A stretch of 64,000 nucleotides of DNA from Gimesia benthica (GTDB lineage: Bacteria > Planctomycetota > Planctomycetia > Planctomycetales > Planctomycetaceae). Positions 47,447 to 57,361 of the stretch are shown in pieces (position 1 is the stretch's first letter; each line of letters begins with the position of its first letter). Below the pieces are notes generated by a model. The model did no database searches and had not been told where the DNA came from. It saw only the letters and a program-made list of their open reading frames with translations. The translations under genes were made by a program, and so were the position numbers. The stretch is taken from the NCBI RefSeq assembly GCF_009720525.1, contig NZ_CP043930.1:124001-188000 (forward strand). The letters run 5' to 3'.

Positions 47447-47941
47447 TCAACACTCAAAATCGGTCGCCAGGGAATCCCAGTCCAGTTGTTTCAATAACCG
47501 TAAAACCTCAGGGTCAATCGGCAGCGCATAATCATCCTGATACCAGACCACCGTCAGGCAGGAACCATGCTTTTCAGGATCGTTGACTGGTGGAAACGAA
47601 CGGAAACAGCCAATACAACATACCTGCGGGATCCACTCCGGATCACGTTCCCACTCTGTGGGATAATGCGCTCGCCGCACACGCTCCTGCTCCATATCCC
47701 CCGGTTCATGTTGATATTCACGACGGCGTGGCGGAATCAGATGCGGCTCTCCCAGTGTATACTCGCGACGGGCAGCACGCCGCAGATCAACATCAATCCC
47801 CCAATCATTGGCTTTCTTGTCAGGGACACCTTCCAGCATCCCGGCATAAGTCTGTGACTGTTCCAGCTGATTGAGAATCAACTCCCACCCCGACTCCAAC
47901 TGAAGCCGACAGGTCACATTAGAGATCGGATCATATTCCAT
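47447..47941 (-). CDS. Hypothetical protein
   Basis: 164 residues, soluble, with an Arg/Glu/Pro-rich middle and a Cys cluster (VCCIGCFRSFPP, then GSC and a C-terminal Cys) that may bind a metal or form disulfides. Ends with a hydrophobic LRLLKQLDWDSLA. No family recognised. Separate from its neighbours by more than 130 bases on each side. Confidence 0.6.
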   Translation of the reverse strand: MEYDPISNVTCRLQLESGWELILNQLEQSQTYAGMLEGVPDKKANDWGIDVDLRRAARREYTLGEPHLIPPRRREYQHEPGDMEQERVRRAHYPTEWERDPEWIPQVCCIGCFRSFPPVNDPEKHGSCLTVVWYQDDYALPIDPEVLRLLKQLDWDSLATDFEC

Positions 47942-48078
47942 TTTAAAAACTCCAACGCAGACCTGTTCACATCTCTTGCATTAAATCAGCTGTTCCATTT
48001 TAACAGGTCTGAGTCTGGAACAAGCCCGATTTGAAATACTTTCAACCTGCTGATTTCTCAGCATGACGAAGTCCACTA

Positions 48079-48822
48079 TCACCCCATCCCCCGATCCTCC
48101 GAAGGCGGATGCCCCAGCACCTGTCGATACTGGGCCGAGAACTGAAAGACACTCGCAAACCCCAACAGGTGCGCGACTTCTCCCACCCGCAGCCCCTCCT
48201 GCTGCATCAGCCGCCGGGCAAATTCCATGCGGGTCCGTCTCAGAAACTGCTTGGGACTCTCACCCATCTGCTCGCGAAACAACCGCCTCAGATGCGGCTC
48301 AGAAAGCCCCGCGGTCTCCGCCAGTTCGCTGATCCGATGATTCTGATCCGGGGCCGCCTCAATCAGCCGCACGACCTTCCGCAGTCGATCATCCAGCCGT
48401 CGCTGTGTGCCGCGGTCGGCTTCCGGAAACATCAGCCGCACCGCCGCCGCCAAGAGACAGCCCCCCGCATCCGCCTGTTCCGCCTGGATCGTTTTCAACA
48501 AACTAATCAGCGCCGACCGCTGCGGATCCTGACCCGGGAAGGGGACCGCGCGCTGTTCGGTCAGCCGCGTCGCCGCCTGAAATTCGACGAACAGATACGA
48601 CACCGGCTCCCGCCCGAAATACCGGTTCTCCCGCACTCCGGGCGCCAGCAGCCCCAGCCAACCCGCAGCGACCTGAAACGATTCCTCGGCAATTCGATAC
48701 TCGCCGCAGCCCGCTTCCACATATAGAAACCGGTAATGCGAAATCCGTCGGGGCCGCAGATACAGTTCCTGGTGAAACCGCACCCGGCTGCTCGCAATAT
48801 ACTGAAAAGGACTCCCCGTCAC
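48079..48822 (-). CDS. AraC family transcriptional regulator
   Basis: About 247 residues from the GTG at 48822, which has a GGGGG site upstream; the frame is open to a TTG at 48891. The N-terminal cupin-like ligand domain (LYLRPRRISHYRFLYVEAG, about 18-110) is followed by two helix-turn-helix motifs (ISELAETAGLSEPHLRRLFREQMGESP and LRVGEVAHLLGFASVFQFSAQYRQVLGHPP). Divergent from the symporter operon, which it very likely controls in response to a sugar-type ligand. Confidence 0.9.
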   Translation of the reverse strand: MTGSPFQYIASSRVRFHQELYLRPRRISHYRFLYVEAGCGEYRIAEESFQVAAGWLGLLAPGVRENRYFGREPVSYLFVEFQAATRLTEQRAVPFPGQDPQRSALISLLKTIQAEQADAGGCLLAAAVRLMFPEADRGTQRRLDDRLRKVVRLIEAAPDQNHRISELAETAGLSEPHLRRLFREQMGESPKQFLRRTRMEFARRLMQQEGLRVGEVAHLLGFASVFQFSAQYRQVLGHPPSEDRGMG

Positions 48823-48908
48823 AGCCACGCCCCCATGATCGTTTTTGACATATAAATAACCGATTCTCCTATTCCGCAGCGGCACCGTCAACAGTAGGAT
48901 GGCCGATT

Positions 48909-50453
48909 ATGTTATCAGTGCTCCTCGCCAATTCGGTTCACTTTCGCCCGCTCGACCTGGCAGCGATCCTTGTCTATCTCACGATCATGGCGGGAATGGG
49001 ACTCTGGTTTTCCCGCCGCAACCAGTCGACCGAACACTACTTCCTCGGCGATCGGAATTTCCCCGGTTGGGCCATCGGCCTCTCAATGCTGGGCACCTCC
49101 ATCAGCTCGGTTACGTTCCTCGCCTTCCCGGCGGCCGCCTTCGCCCTCGACTGGCGACAGCTGATCTCCAACCTCACCTTACCCTTCGTCGCGGTACTGG
49201 CCATCATCGTCTTCATCCCTTTTTTTCGTCGGGGGAATACCACCAGTGCTTTCGAATACCTGGGCGACCGTTACGGCACCGTACCCCGTCTGTACGGCAC
49301 CCTCAGTTTTATTCTGCTGCAACTGATCCGCCTCGGAAAAGTCCTCTTCCTGGTTTCGATTCCGGTCAGCCTGCTCACAGGCTGGGATATTCGTCTTGTG
49401 ATTGTAGGCGTGGGCATCTTCATCTCTTTCTACACCATCGCCGGCGGAATCGAAGCCGTCATCTGGACCGACGTCATTCAGACCATCGTCCTCTGGCTGG
49501 GAGGCATCCTCTGTTTCACAATCATCGTCACGCGTCTGCCCGGCGGACTCTCCCAGGTTTTCGAAGTCGGTTCTGCCCAGGGTAAGTTCGGCATCGGCTC
49601 CTTTGACTTCAACCTGACCGAACGCACCTTCTGGACCGTCTCCCTGCTGGGCCTGCTCAACTGGCTGACGATTTACTCCAGCGACCAGAACGTTGTCCAG
49701 CGGTTCATCGCCGCCCGCAGCCTCCGCGAAGCCCGCAAGGCGACTACCCTCTATTCCGTCCTCGCCGTGTTGACCTGGTCCTTCTTCTTCCTGGTCGGCA
49801 CCTGCGTCTTCGTCTTCTACCGCGTCTTCCCGGAATCCGCAGTCGCCAACCTCCAGGCCGATGAAGTCTTTCCCTGGTTCATCCTCACCCAGGTCCCCGC
49901 GGGTCTGGCCGGGCTCGTCATTTCAGGAGTCCTCGCGGCTGCCATGTCCAGCCTCGACTCCTCGATCAACTCCATCGCCACCGTCACCACGGTCGACCTG
50001 CTCAAACCCTGGCTCGCCCCGGGCAGGGACGACCGCTTCTACCTGCGGTTCGCCCGCCTGATCGCCGTTTTGGCCTCAGCTGCCATGATCGGCGGCGCCG
50101 TCTTCTTCAGTTCCGTCGAAAAGGAAAGCATGAACGACCTCAGCTGGATCATCGCCTCCGTCTTTGGCGGCTGTCTGCTCGGCCTGTTCATGCTCGGCTT
50201 TTTCACCCGCCGCGTTGATAACACCGCCGCCGTCATCGGACTGGCCGGGGCGATCCTGGTCAACCTCTATCTCGGCCTGAGCACCGGCGGCTGGCTGCCC
50301 GTAGCCTGGTCCATTCAAATTCACACCTACTGGGTCGGCCTGTTCGTCAATCTGGCCTTCATTTCACTGGCCCTGCTGATCAGCCTCTTCCGCAGCCCCA
50401 ACCCCCGTGATCTCACCGGCCTGACCGTCTGGACGCAGGAGCAACAGCCATGA
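48909..50453 (+). CDS. Sodium:solute symporter family transporter
   Basis: A 514-residue SSS family protein with about 13 membrane helices. The N-terminal block GMGLWFSRRNQSTEHYFLGDR and the GISMLGTSISSVTFLA-like segment are typical of sialic acid/sugar-type SSS carriers. Its stop overlaps the ATG of the FAD oxidoreductase (50450-50453), so the two are translationally coupled. The neighbours (sialidase-like enzyme, AraC regulator) suggest a sugar acid or amino sugar as the transported compound, which is inference. Confidence 0.92.
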   Translation: MLSVLLANSVHFRPLDLAAILVYLTIMAGMGLWFSRRNQSTEHYFLGDRNFPGWAIGLSMLGTSISSVTFLAFPAAAFALDWRQLISNLTLPFVAVLAIIVFIPFFRRGNTTSAFEYLGDRYGTVPRLYGTLSFILLQLIRLGKVLFLVSIPVSLLTGWDIRLVIVGVGIFISFYTIAGGIEAVIWTDVIQTIVLWLGGILCFTIIVTRLPGGLSQVFEVGSAQGKFGIGSFDFNLTERTFWTVSLLGLLNWLTIYSSDQNVVQRFIAARSLREARKATTLYSVLAVLTWSFFFLVGTCVFVFYRVFPESAVANLQADEVFPWFILTQVPAGLAGLVISGVLAAAMSSLDSSINSIATVTTVDLLKPWLAPGRDDRFYLRFARLIAVLASAAMIGGAVFFSSVEKESMNDLSWIIASVFGGCLLGLFMLGFFTRRVDNTAAVIGLAGAILVNLYLGLSTGGWLPVAWSIQIHTYWVGLFVNLAFISLALLISLFRSPNPRDLTGLTVWTQEQQP

Positions 50454-52054
50454 GCAGCACTCTGCAGACCGACATCGCCATCCTCGGGGGCACACCCGGC
50501 GGGATCGCCGTGGCCATCGTTGCTGCCCGCCTCGGACGCAGCGTCCTCTTGATCGAACCCCAGGCCCATCTCGGCGGCATGTCCACCAGCGGCCTGGGCA
50601 AAAGCGACGTCGAACGCCGCCATCTGATCGGCGGCCTGTTTCAGGAATTCACACAGCGGATCCACCAGTACTACCTCGATCGCTACGCCCCCGATTCAGA
50701 GGACATCGCTCTCTGCCAGGACGGCTATTACTTCGAACCCTCGGTCGCCGAAACCGTCTTCCACGACATGCTCCAGGCACAGCCGCAGATCACCATCCTC
50801 ACCAGTCACACCCTGAACTCTGCGACCACCAGAGAAAACCGACTGAAGGCAATCGACATTCTCAGCCCTAAGCAACAACGCATCACCGTTCAGGCGCAGG
50901 TCTTCCTCGACGCCACCTATGACGGCGATCTCCTGGCTGCTGCGGGCGCCGACTTCCGACTGGGACGCGAAGCCCGCGACGAATTCGACGAACCCCACGC
51001 CGGCCAGATCTACTTCGACTACCAGCGGCAACAGTTCCTCCCCGGCAGCACCGGGGCGGGCGACGACCGACTCCCCGCCTACACGTACCGTCTCTGCCTG
51101 ACCACCGATCCCGCGAACGCGGCTCCCTTAACAGAGCCGCCTCCCGACTATGACCGCCGCCACTACCTCGGCTACTTTGACGACTTGGCCGCCGGTCGTC
51201 TGGCCGGTCCGCTGCAGCTCAAACCGGGTCGGGGCTACGAACCGGCGCACTTTAACACTCTGGTCCGCGCCCTCAGTGTCACGCCGCTCCCCAATCACAA
51301 AACCGACGTCAACATCAACCCGCGTCCCCTCGGCTTCCCTTTTCCGGAACTGAACCGCGGCTATATCACCGGAGACGCCGCCACCCGCGCCGCTATCTCC
51401 ACCCGCATCCGCAATCGCACACTCGGTCTGCTCTGGTTCCTGCAAAACGACACACAGATCCCAACGCAACATCGCCAGATCGCCCGACAATACCATCTCC
51501 CGCAGGACGAATTCACCGACAACCGGCATTTCCCCTGGCAGCTCTACATCCGCGAGGGTCGTCGCCTCCAGGGAGAATTCACCCTCACGGAACGGCACAT
51601 CACCCATCAGCCGGAGCAGGGGATCTACCAGGCAGAAATCGAAACCTTCGCCGACACCATTGCCATCGGCGAATTCCCCATCGACAGCTTCCCCTGCCAG
51701 CCCAGACAACCGGGCGACACCATCGTCCTCGAAGGCTATCTCGGCATGCTGGATCAGATTACCCGCCCCTACGAGATCCCCTATCGGATCATGGTGCCGC
51801 AAACCATCGACGGACTCCTCGTCCCGGTCGCCGCCTCGACAACGCACGTCGCCTTTTCTTCGATTAGAATGGAACCGACCTGGATGGCCCTCGGGCAGGC
51901 CGCCGGCGTCGCCGCGCACCTGGCAATTCAGCAACAGTGTGCCCCCCGCAACATTTCGATTCACGAACTGCAACAGCAACTGGCCAGCGAAGGTCAGATC
52001 CTCAAACATCAACCTGAAATCAACCACGCTTCCACCAGGGAACCCCAGTCATGA
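50450..52054 (+). CDS. FAD-dependent oxidoreductase (FAD_oxidored family)
   Basis: A 534-residue flavoprotein. Dinucleotide-binding motif GGTPGG at 13-18 with the ADP-ribose Glu further along (LLIEPQAHLGG), then STSGLGKSDV. The later DATYDGDLLAAAGADFRLGRE and the C-terminal FSSIRMEPTWMALGQAAGVAAHLA blocks are typical. No signal peptide. Four-base overlaps with both neighbours place it in the middle of a three-gene operon. Substrate unknown. A distant homologue with a signal peptide and EF hands lies at 53330-55300. Confidence 0.9.
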   Translation: MSSTLQTDIAILGGTPGGIAVAIVAARLGRSVLLIEPQAHLGGMSTSGLGKSDVERRHLIGGLFQEFTQRIHQYYLDRYAPDSEDIALCQDGYYFEPSVAETVFHDMLQAQPQITILTSHTLNSATTRENRLKAIDILSPKQQRITVQAQVFLDATYDGDLLAAAGADFRLGREARDEFDEPHAGQIYFDYQRQQFLPGSTGAGDDRLPAYTYRLCLTTDPANAAPLTEPPPDYDRRHYLGYFDDLAAGRLAGPLQLKPGRGYEPAHFNTLVRALSVTPLPNHKTDVNINPRPLGFPFPELNRGYITGDAATRAAISTRIRNRTLGLLWFLQNDTQIPTQHRQIARQYHLPQDEFTDNRHFPWQLYIREGRRLQGEFTLTERHITHQPEQGIYQAEIETFADTIAIGEFPIDSFPCQPRQPGDTIVLEGYLGMLDQITRPYEIPYRIMVPQTIDGLLVPVAASTTHVAFSSIRMEPTWMALGQAAGVAAHLAIQQQCAPRNISIHELQQQLASEGQILKHQPEINHASTREPQS

Positions 52055-53298
52055 AACAGCTGATTTATACGCTCACTCTTCTGGCATCGACCACCGCGGC
52101 CCTCGTTCCTACCGTCGCAGCAGAGAAACCAGACTCGCCGATTACCGTCCTGAACCTCCCCGGTTCCGGCACCGATCCCGCGGCCATCGATTACCAAAGT
52201 CTCCCGGTCCTCAAAGGCGAACATGCCATCATCAACCCAGCGGCCCTGGGCCCTTACCCGCGAAAATCAGACAAGATCGATCTCCACGACCTGCGACTGA
52301 ACCTGCACAACTACCTCATCTATCATGACGGCAAGTTCTGGTGCATCTGGAGCGACGGCCCCCGCATCGAAGACGAACCGACCCAGGAAATCAAATACGC
52401 CACCAGCGTCGATGGTCTCCACTGGAGCCCGGCAAAATCGGTCACGGGCACTCCCGAAAAGCCCCACGCCTTCATCGCCCGCGGACTCTGGCTCCGCGAT
52501 GGTCAACTGCTGGCATTAGCAGCGAAATACCAGGGACACGGCGCGTTCGGCCCTCCGGATAAAAAACACCTGGAACTGGTTGCCTACCGGTGGGAACCAA
52601 AGCAGGATAAGTGGGTCTTTGAAGGCAAGCTCTACGACAACGCCATCAACAACTTCCCCCCGCAGAAGCTCCCCTCCGACAACTGGATTCTCACCCGCCG
52701 CGATTCGCGGTTCAATGTCAGCGTACTGATCGGCGGCGTCAAAGCCCTCAACGACTGGCAGTCCTTTCCCGTCGTGGGCGTCAAACAGGTCTCCGGCTTC
52801 CGTCCAGACGAACCGATCTTCTGGGTCCTGCCCGATAACAGTCTGTATGCACTCTTCCGCGATAACGGCAAATCGCAGCGGCTCTTCTTCTCGACTTCCC
52901 AAGACGAAGGCCGCACCTGGGATACCCCGGTCCTCTCCAACTTCCCCAACGCCAAAAGCAAACTGTTTTCGCTGGCCACCAGCCACGGTTACCGTGTACT
53001 CGTCCTCAACGCGAATCCCCAGGTCAACCGCCGCGAACTCCACCTCGCAGTCAGCCCCGATAACAGAACTTTCACCCGTCTGGCGATGCTGGAGATCCCC
53101 TCTCCAGCCGAACTCCCCCCAGCGGTTGCCTCGCTGAAGAAGAAATTCAGCGAGGGCATCGCCAGTCTGCAATACCCGCACGTCATCGAGCACGACGGTT
53201 CCCTCTACATCGCCTTCTCGCGCAACAAACTGCAGACCGAAGTCTTCCGCGTAAAACTCGCCGACATCGATGCTCTGCTGAAATCAGACCACAACTAG
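52051..53298 (+). CDS. Secreted sialidase/BNR-repeat-like glycoside hydrolase
   Basis: A 415-residue exported protein (signal peptide 1-24). Asp-box-like repeats are visible: SVDGLHW at 119-125 and SQDEGRTW at 283-290, as in exo-alpha-sialidases and related six-bladed propellers. The Arg triad of true sialidases is not evident from inspection alone, so another glycosidase or binding propeller is possible. Coupled to the flavoprotein gene by a 4-base overlap (ATGA). Confidence 0.82.
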   Translation: MKQLIYTLTLLASTTAALVPTVAAEKPDSPITVLNLPGSGTDPAAIDYQSLPVLKGEHAIINPAALGPYPRKSDKIDLHDLRLNLHNYLIYHDGKFWCIWSDGPRIEDEPTQEIKYATSVDGLHWSPAKSVTGTPEKPHAFIARGLWLRDGQLLALAAKYQGHGAFGPPDKKHLELVAYRWEPKQDKWVFEGKLYDNAINNFPPQKLPSDNWILTRRDSRFNVSVLIGGVKALNDWQSFPVVGVKQVSGFRPDEPIFWVLPDNSLYALFRDNGKSQRLFFSTSQDEGRTWDTPVLSNFPNAKSKLFSLATSHGYRVLVLNANPQVNRRELHLAVSPDNRTFTRLAMLEIPSPAELPPAVASLKKKFSEGIASLQYPHVIEHDGSLYIAFSRNKLQTEVFRVKLADIDALLKSDHN

Positions 53299-53310
53299 AC
53301 GGAACGCGTT

Positions 53311-53350
53311 CCGCAGGCCTCTAGTGAAATCACTTCAGGCCTGCGGTTTT
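53311..53350 (+). terminator. Terminator of the symporter/FAD/sialidase-like operon
   Basis: Exact 10-base arms CCGCAGGCCT (53311-53320) and AGGCCTGCGG (53337-53346), followed by TTTT. The right arm lies inside the last codons of the minus-strand FAD gene (stop at 53330). A separate 12-base palindrome GGAACGCGTTCC (53301-53312) lies directly before it. Confidence 0.75.
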
Positions 53351-55300
53351 GATCCGTTTCTGCCAGTCCGGGTGCTTGGCTTTATACTTTTGAAACGCCT
53401 CATATTCGCCGGCGACGATCTGTCCGTCGCTGTTCGTATCGATGATCTCGAACAGCCACTCATAGGGAGATTTCTTTTCATTCCATTCAGACTGGGAGAC
53501 CGTCCCGTTGTCATCCGCATCACACTCCCGGAGCAGCCCCCGCATCGTATAGCGGCCCCCTGATTTTCCCATCCCCGAATCGGGTTGATCCGTCGCGGGA
53601 TCCCACACCAGTTTCTGCCCGGCCCGCTCCAGGGCCCGTCGATAGGCTTTCGCATCGATGTCCTGCACGGCACAGTTTTCCGCCAGGGCCTGGCAGGCCG
53701 CGATCCCCGCCGACTCACCGCAGATCATAAACACCGGCTCCATTCGTGCCGAAGCGTATCCCAAGTGCGTCGCTGAAAAACAGACCGGCACCAGCAGATT
53801 TGTGCATTCGTCCTGCTGAGGTGTGATCGCCCGATAGGCAATCGGGTAGGGTTGATTCGTCGGTCCCCGGGAACCGCCGACAAACATCTTGCCCTCCAGG
53901 CCGACCAGGGTCTGTCCCTCCTGCTGTAACCAGATCCGCCGAACCGGGTACACGTCGATCCCGTACTGCGCCAGGCAGATCGGGTCCTCGATCTCTGTCT
54001 TGTTATACACATCGTGTGCCGTCACCGTATAACGCCCCGCCAGGCGGCGCGACACGCGCACATACAACTGATGCGGCCAGCCGGCCGTCTCGGGATGAGG
54101 GCGCCTATCCAGTCCAAGTTCAGCCACTTCCTGTCGATAAAAGTCAGGCACGCGGTCATCGGTACTCATGAAATGATGCAGCCCGCTCAAATAGTCTCGG
54201 TGTGCCTGCCAGATCTTCACGTGCGCGGCGACAGCACCGTCGGCATAAAACCGGCTGATACCCACCGGCGACATCGAAATCAGCGAACTCCGCTGATAGT
54301 TCCACTCGCCCGAGTTCTTCCAGCCCGGAAAGATCCCGATCAGCCGCTGCCGCAGGTTCTTCTCGCGGGGATGCTGCTGCTTCAGATACTCCACATACCG
54401 GCCCACCAGTTCGAAGTCTTCAGCCCGGTAATCCTCGGGCACACCAAACGGAGCCCGGTGTGCGGGATCGCTGGTCGTGTAATACCGAAAGTTGTACGCC
54501 TGCGTATAATCGTCCGCCGCCCCCAGCGGCTTCCCATGATCTTTTTCCACCCCGCGTAACGGGCCACTCTTCGGATCGCCAGGCGTCTTAAACGGATCCA
54601 CGGAAGTCAACCCCACCGGAGGCTGCACACCGGCGAATTCCTCGCCAAACTCCTCCGACGATTCCCGCCCCACGCGATAGGACACGCCCGCTTTCGCCAG
54701 CAGATCCCCTTCGTAACTGGCATCAATAAAGATCCTCGCCGCGACGCGCAATGCTTCGCGGGCTGCGGGTTCCACAACCGGCGTCCCCAGTTCGTCAAAG
54801 GGAGCCCGATCGAACAGAGCCGCCTGAATCGCTGTTTTTTCTCCCGCCTGAGGCGTACAACCGGCAATGCGATGATCGAAGATCACCCTGATCTTGTGCG
54901 CCGCGAGCAGTTTCTGAAAGTCTTCGCGAATCGTCTTCGGACTGATCTCCGCCAGCACCCGGCGGTTCTCAGTTCGATCTTCGGTCCAGTTCGGCTGCCC
55001 CAGGCTTTTCAACAACCCCCGTGTCATCCCCCCGGTCGCCGCATAGTTGGGACAGTCCTGCATCGGCTTAAGCCCCGACCCCAGAATGCCCCCCACCCAG
55101 CGGCTCGGCTCCACAATCACCGCCGACCGCCCCGCACGCTGCACCGCGACCGCCGCCAGGATCCCCGACGGAGTCGCCCCGTAAATGCAGACATCCGCCT
55201 CCACGGTTTCAGGCTGTGCCACAGCAGTACTCGTTCCGGAAAAGGCGACCAGACATAGGATCGCCAGAAAAGACCATTGACGCAGGCAGGATAATATCAT
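53330..55300 (-). CDS. Exported FAD-dependent oxidoreductase with C-terminal EF hands
   Basis: A 656-residue protein: signal peptide 1-29, FAD-binding motif GATPSG at 41-46 with RWVGGILGSGL, a long FAD_oxidored body, and C-terminal EF-hand loops (DADDNGTVSQSEW, IDTNSDGQIVAGEY at about 595-640). EF hands on exported oxidoreductases are a planctomycete habit and suggest Ca-dependent stability. Convergent with the sialidase-like gene; not part of its operon. Substrate unknown. Confidence 0.9.
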   Translation of the reverse strand: MILSCLRQWSFLAILCLVAFSGTSTAVAQPETVEADVCIYGATPSGILAAVAVQRAGRSAVIVEPSRWVGGILGSGLKPMQDCPNYAATGGMTRGLLKSLGQPNWTEDRTENRRVLAEISPKTIREDFQKLLAAHKIRVIFDHRIAGCTPQAGEKTAIQAALFDRAPFDELGTPVVEPAAREALRVAARIFIDASYEGDLLAKAGVSYRVGRESSEEFGEEFAGVQPPVGLTSVDPFKTPGDPKSGPLRGVEKDHGKPLGAADDYTQAYNFRYYTTSDPAHRAPFGVPEDYRAEDFELVGRYVEYLKQQHPREKNLRQRLIGIFPGWKNSGEWNYQRSSLISMSPVGISRFYADGAVAAHVKIWQAHRDYLSGLHHFMSTDDRVPDFYRQEVAELGLDRRPHPETAGWPHQLYVRVSRRLAGRYTVTAHDVYNKTEIEDPICLAQYGIDVYPVRRIWLQQEGQTLVGLEGKMFVGGSRGPTNQPYPIAYRAITPQQDECTNLLVPVCFSATHLGYASARMEPVFMICGESAGIAACQALAENCAVQDIDAKAYRRALERAGQKLVWDPATDQPDSGMGKSGGRYTMRGLLRECDADDNGTVSQSEWNEKKSPYEWLFEIIDTNSDGQIVAGEYEAFQKYKAKHPDWQKRIKTAGLK

Positions 55301-55440
55301 GATGGCAGACCAGGTTTGCAGGATCAGTTTTCAGCAGGAGTAAACAATCCTTATGGTTTACCGCCGGAGGCCAGACGAAGCAACACCATGCTTAACGTTC
55401 TTGAGAAATCGAACCGGGGTCAATCCTCATCTCCCTCTGC

Positions 55441-55677
55441 CTACTGGAGGTCCTCTTCATCCAGTGCCTCCCATAAAGCCTCATGCAATAACTCAGCATT
55501 CCGGACCTCTTTGCTCCAGGCAGGGGACTGATGCAGTCGCTGCTTGGCTTCCGCCAGCGTAAGGCCCCGACCGGCGCGTAGGGCCTTTATCGCTTCGATC
55601 GGTCCCGCACCGGCGCGATGCAGCTTCTCGAGAGCCACTTCCGTCGAAGAACTCTCACGCGCAATTTGCTCATACAT
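55441..55677 (-). CDS. Small helical protein resembling ribosomal L7/L12 C-terminal domain
   Basis: About 78 residues from the ATG at 55677. The stretch GPIEAIKALRAGRGLTLAEAKQRL follows the K(I)xVIKxVRxxTGLGLKEAK pattern of the L7/L12 C-terminal fold that occurs in stand-alone small proteins. It is not the ribosomal protein itself. Function unknown. Confidence 0.6.
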   Translation of the reverse strand: MYEQIARESSSTEVALEKLHRAGAGPIEAIKALRAGRGLTLAEAKQRLHQSPAWSKEVRNAELLHEALWEALDEEDLQ

Positions 55678-55716
55678 GGTCTGCCTTCCACAATACGAAG
55701 CTGGAACTTTACCCAC

Positions 55717-56345
<629 letters not shown>

Positions 56346-56472
56346 GATGGGGCAGTCCTTTGATAATGAAGCGTCAACGAGGGCCGTTCCTGGGAGAACA
56401 GTCTTCTCAAATCGTACCAGACTCAAGGTGACTGTCAACAAACGGATCGAGCCACGACGAGTAACACAGACG

Positions 56473-57015
56473 CTAACCGATCCAGTATTCCCGACGGTTG
56501 AGTACCTGCGAAGATTCCACCTCCCCTGTAACGCGTCCCAGCACACCAGAACAGAGTTCCTGTACCATCCACGCTTCCGCGTATTCTGCCGGCAGAGGAT
56601 GCGGTGCCTGCAAACCTCGCACGCCCGCCGGTTCAAAACCAAACCGTGAATAAAAAGCAGGGTCCCCCAGTACAAATACCAGTTCGACTCCCGTATCGCG
56701 CAACTGGGACAGACCGACTTCGATCAGCTGTCGCCCCACCCCCTGTTTCCGGGCAGAGGGAAGCACCGCCAGGGGTGCCAGAATCCGCGCGGTGACAGAC
56801 TCGGTACCGTGAACAACCACGTTCGTAAACAGCACATGTCCCAACACATTTCCTGTCTCTTCAGCCAGGAGCGAGAGCAGCGGCGCTGCCGTCGGATCGG
56901 GGAACAGTTCATCCAGCAGCGCGACAATGATGGGGCCTTCTTCAGACCCGAATGTCTCGCGGTGGACCGCTTTGACCGTCTCAAGATCCGTTGCCGTCGT
57001 TGCCCTGATGTCCAT
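56473..57015 (-). CDS. GNAT family N-acetyltransferase
   Basis: 180 residues. The acetyl-CoA binding block is [20 protein letters not shown] (about 78-97), and the C-terminal half ([16 protein letters not shown]) is typical of YhbS-like GNATs. It overlaps the 3' end of the pyruvate-kinase-like gene by 35 bases. Acceptor substrate unknown. Confidence 0.88.
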   Translation of the reverse strand: MDIRATTATDLETVKAVHRETFGSEEGPIIVALLDELFPDPTAAPLLSLLAEETGNVLGHVLFTNVVVHGTESVTARILAPLAVLPSARKQGVGRQLIEVGLSQLRDTGVELVFVLGDPAFYSRFGFEPAGVRGLQAPHPLPAEYAEAWMVQELCSGVLGRVTGEVESSQVLNRREYWIG

Positions 57016-57361
57016 CCTGGTCCTGTTTTCCTGAAGAGTGCGTCGCTAATCGGAGTTCACGGAGCATCGAACGTTTTTTGGTCTGATGCGCCTGCATCCG
57101 TCTTAAAATATCATCCAGCGTCTTGACCGCATGTAATACATGGGGTCCCTTGTTGAGCATCACGCATTCCGCCCGGTGCCCCATCGCGGCATCGGTGATT
57201 TCCGCGCGAGAGGGCATGCCTTCTTTGGCCAGCGTCTCCAGCACCTGTGTCGCCCAGATTACCGGAACGTGGGCGGCTTCACAGATCCAGAGAATCTCTT
57301 CCTGCACTTCCGCCATCCGTTCGAAACCGCACTCGACTGCCAGATCGCCGCGGGCAATCAT
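56981..57361 (-). CDS. Pyruvate-kinase-like protein, C-terminal segment (frame broken near 57366)
   Basis: 126 residues beginning [16 protein letters not shown], which is the conserved Mg/substrate block of pyruvate kinase. [14 protein letters not shown] and [10 protein letters not shown] follow. This cannot be a protein on its own: the preceding barrel is in the frame ending at 57358. Adding one base at CC 57366-57367 (GG to GGG on the coding strand) restores GVMIARGDL. The allosteric C-terminal domain of classical pyruvate kinase is missing; instead there is a short basic tail that overlaps the GNAT gene. Confidence 0.8.
   Translation of the reverse strand: MIARGDLAVECGFERMAEVQEEILWICEAAHVPVIWATQVLETLAKEGMPSRAEITDAAMGHRAECVMLNKGPHVLHAVKTLDDILRRMQAHQTKKRSMLRELRLATHSSGKQDQDGHQGNDGNGS

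Noticed and set aside
48899..49585. An alternative 228-codon frame overlapping the symporter gene
   Set aside because: Rich in Arg, Pro and His, with no membrane helices; the +1-shifted symporter frame is a clear SSS protein.
51128..52027. A 299-codon minus-strand frame inside the FAD oxidoreductase gene
   Set aside because: It mirrors a well-supported flavoprotein and has a Gly/Asp/Glu-heavy composition typical of antisense frames.
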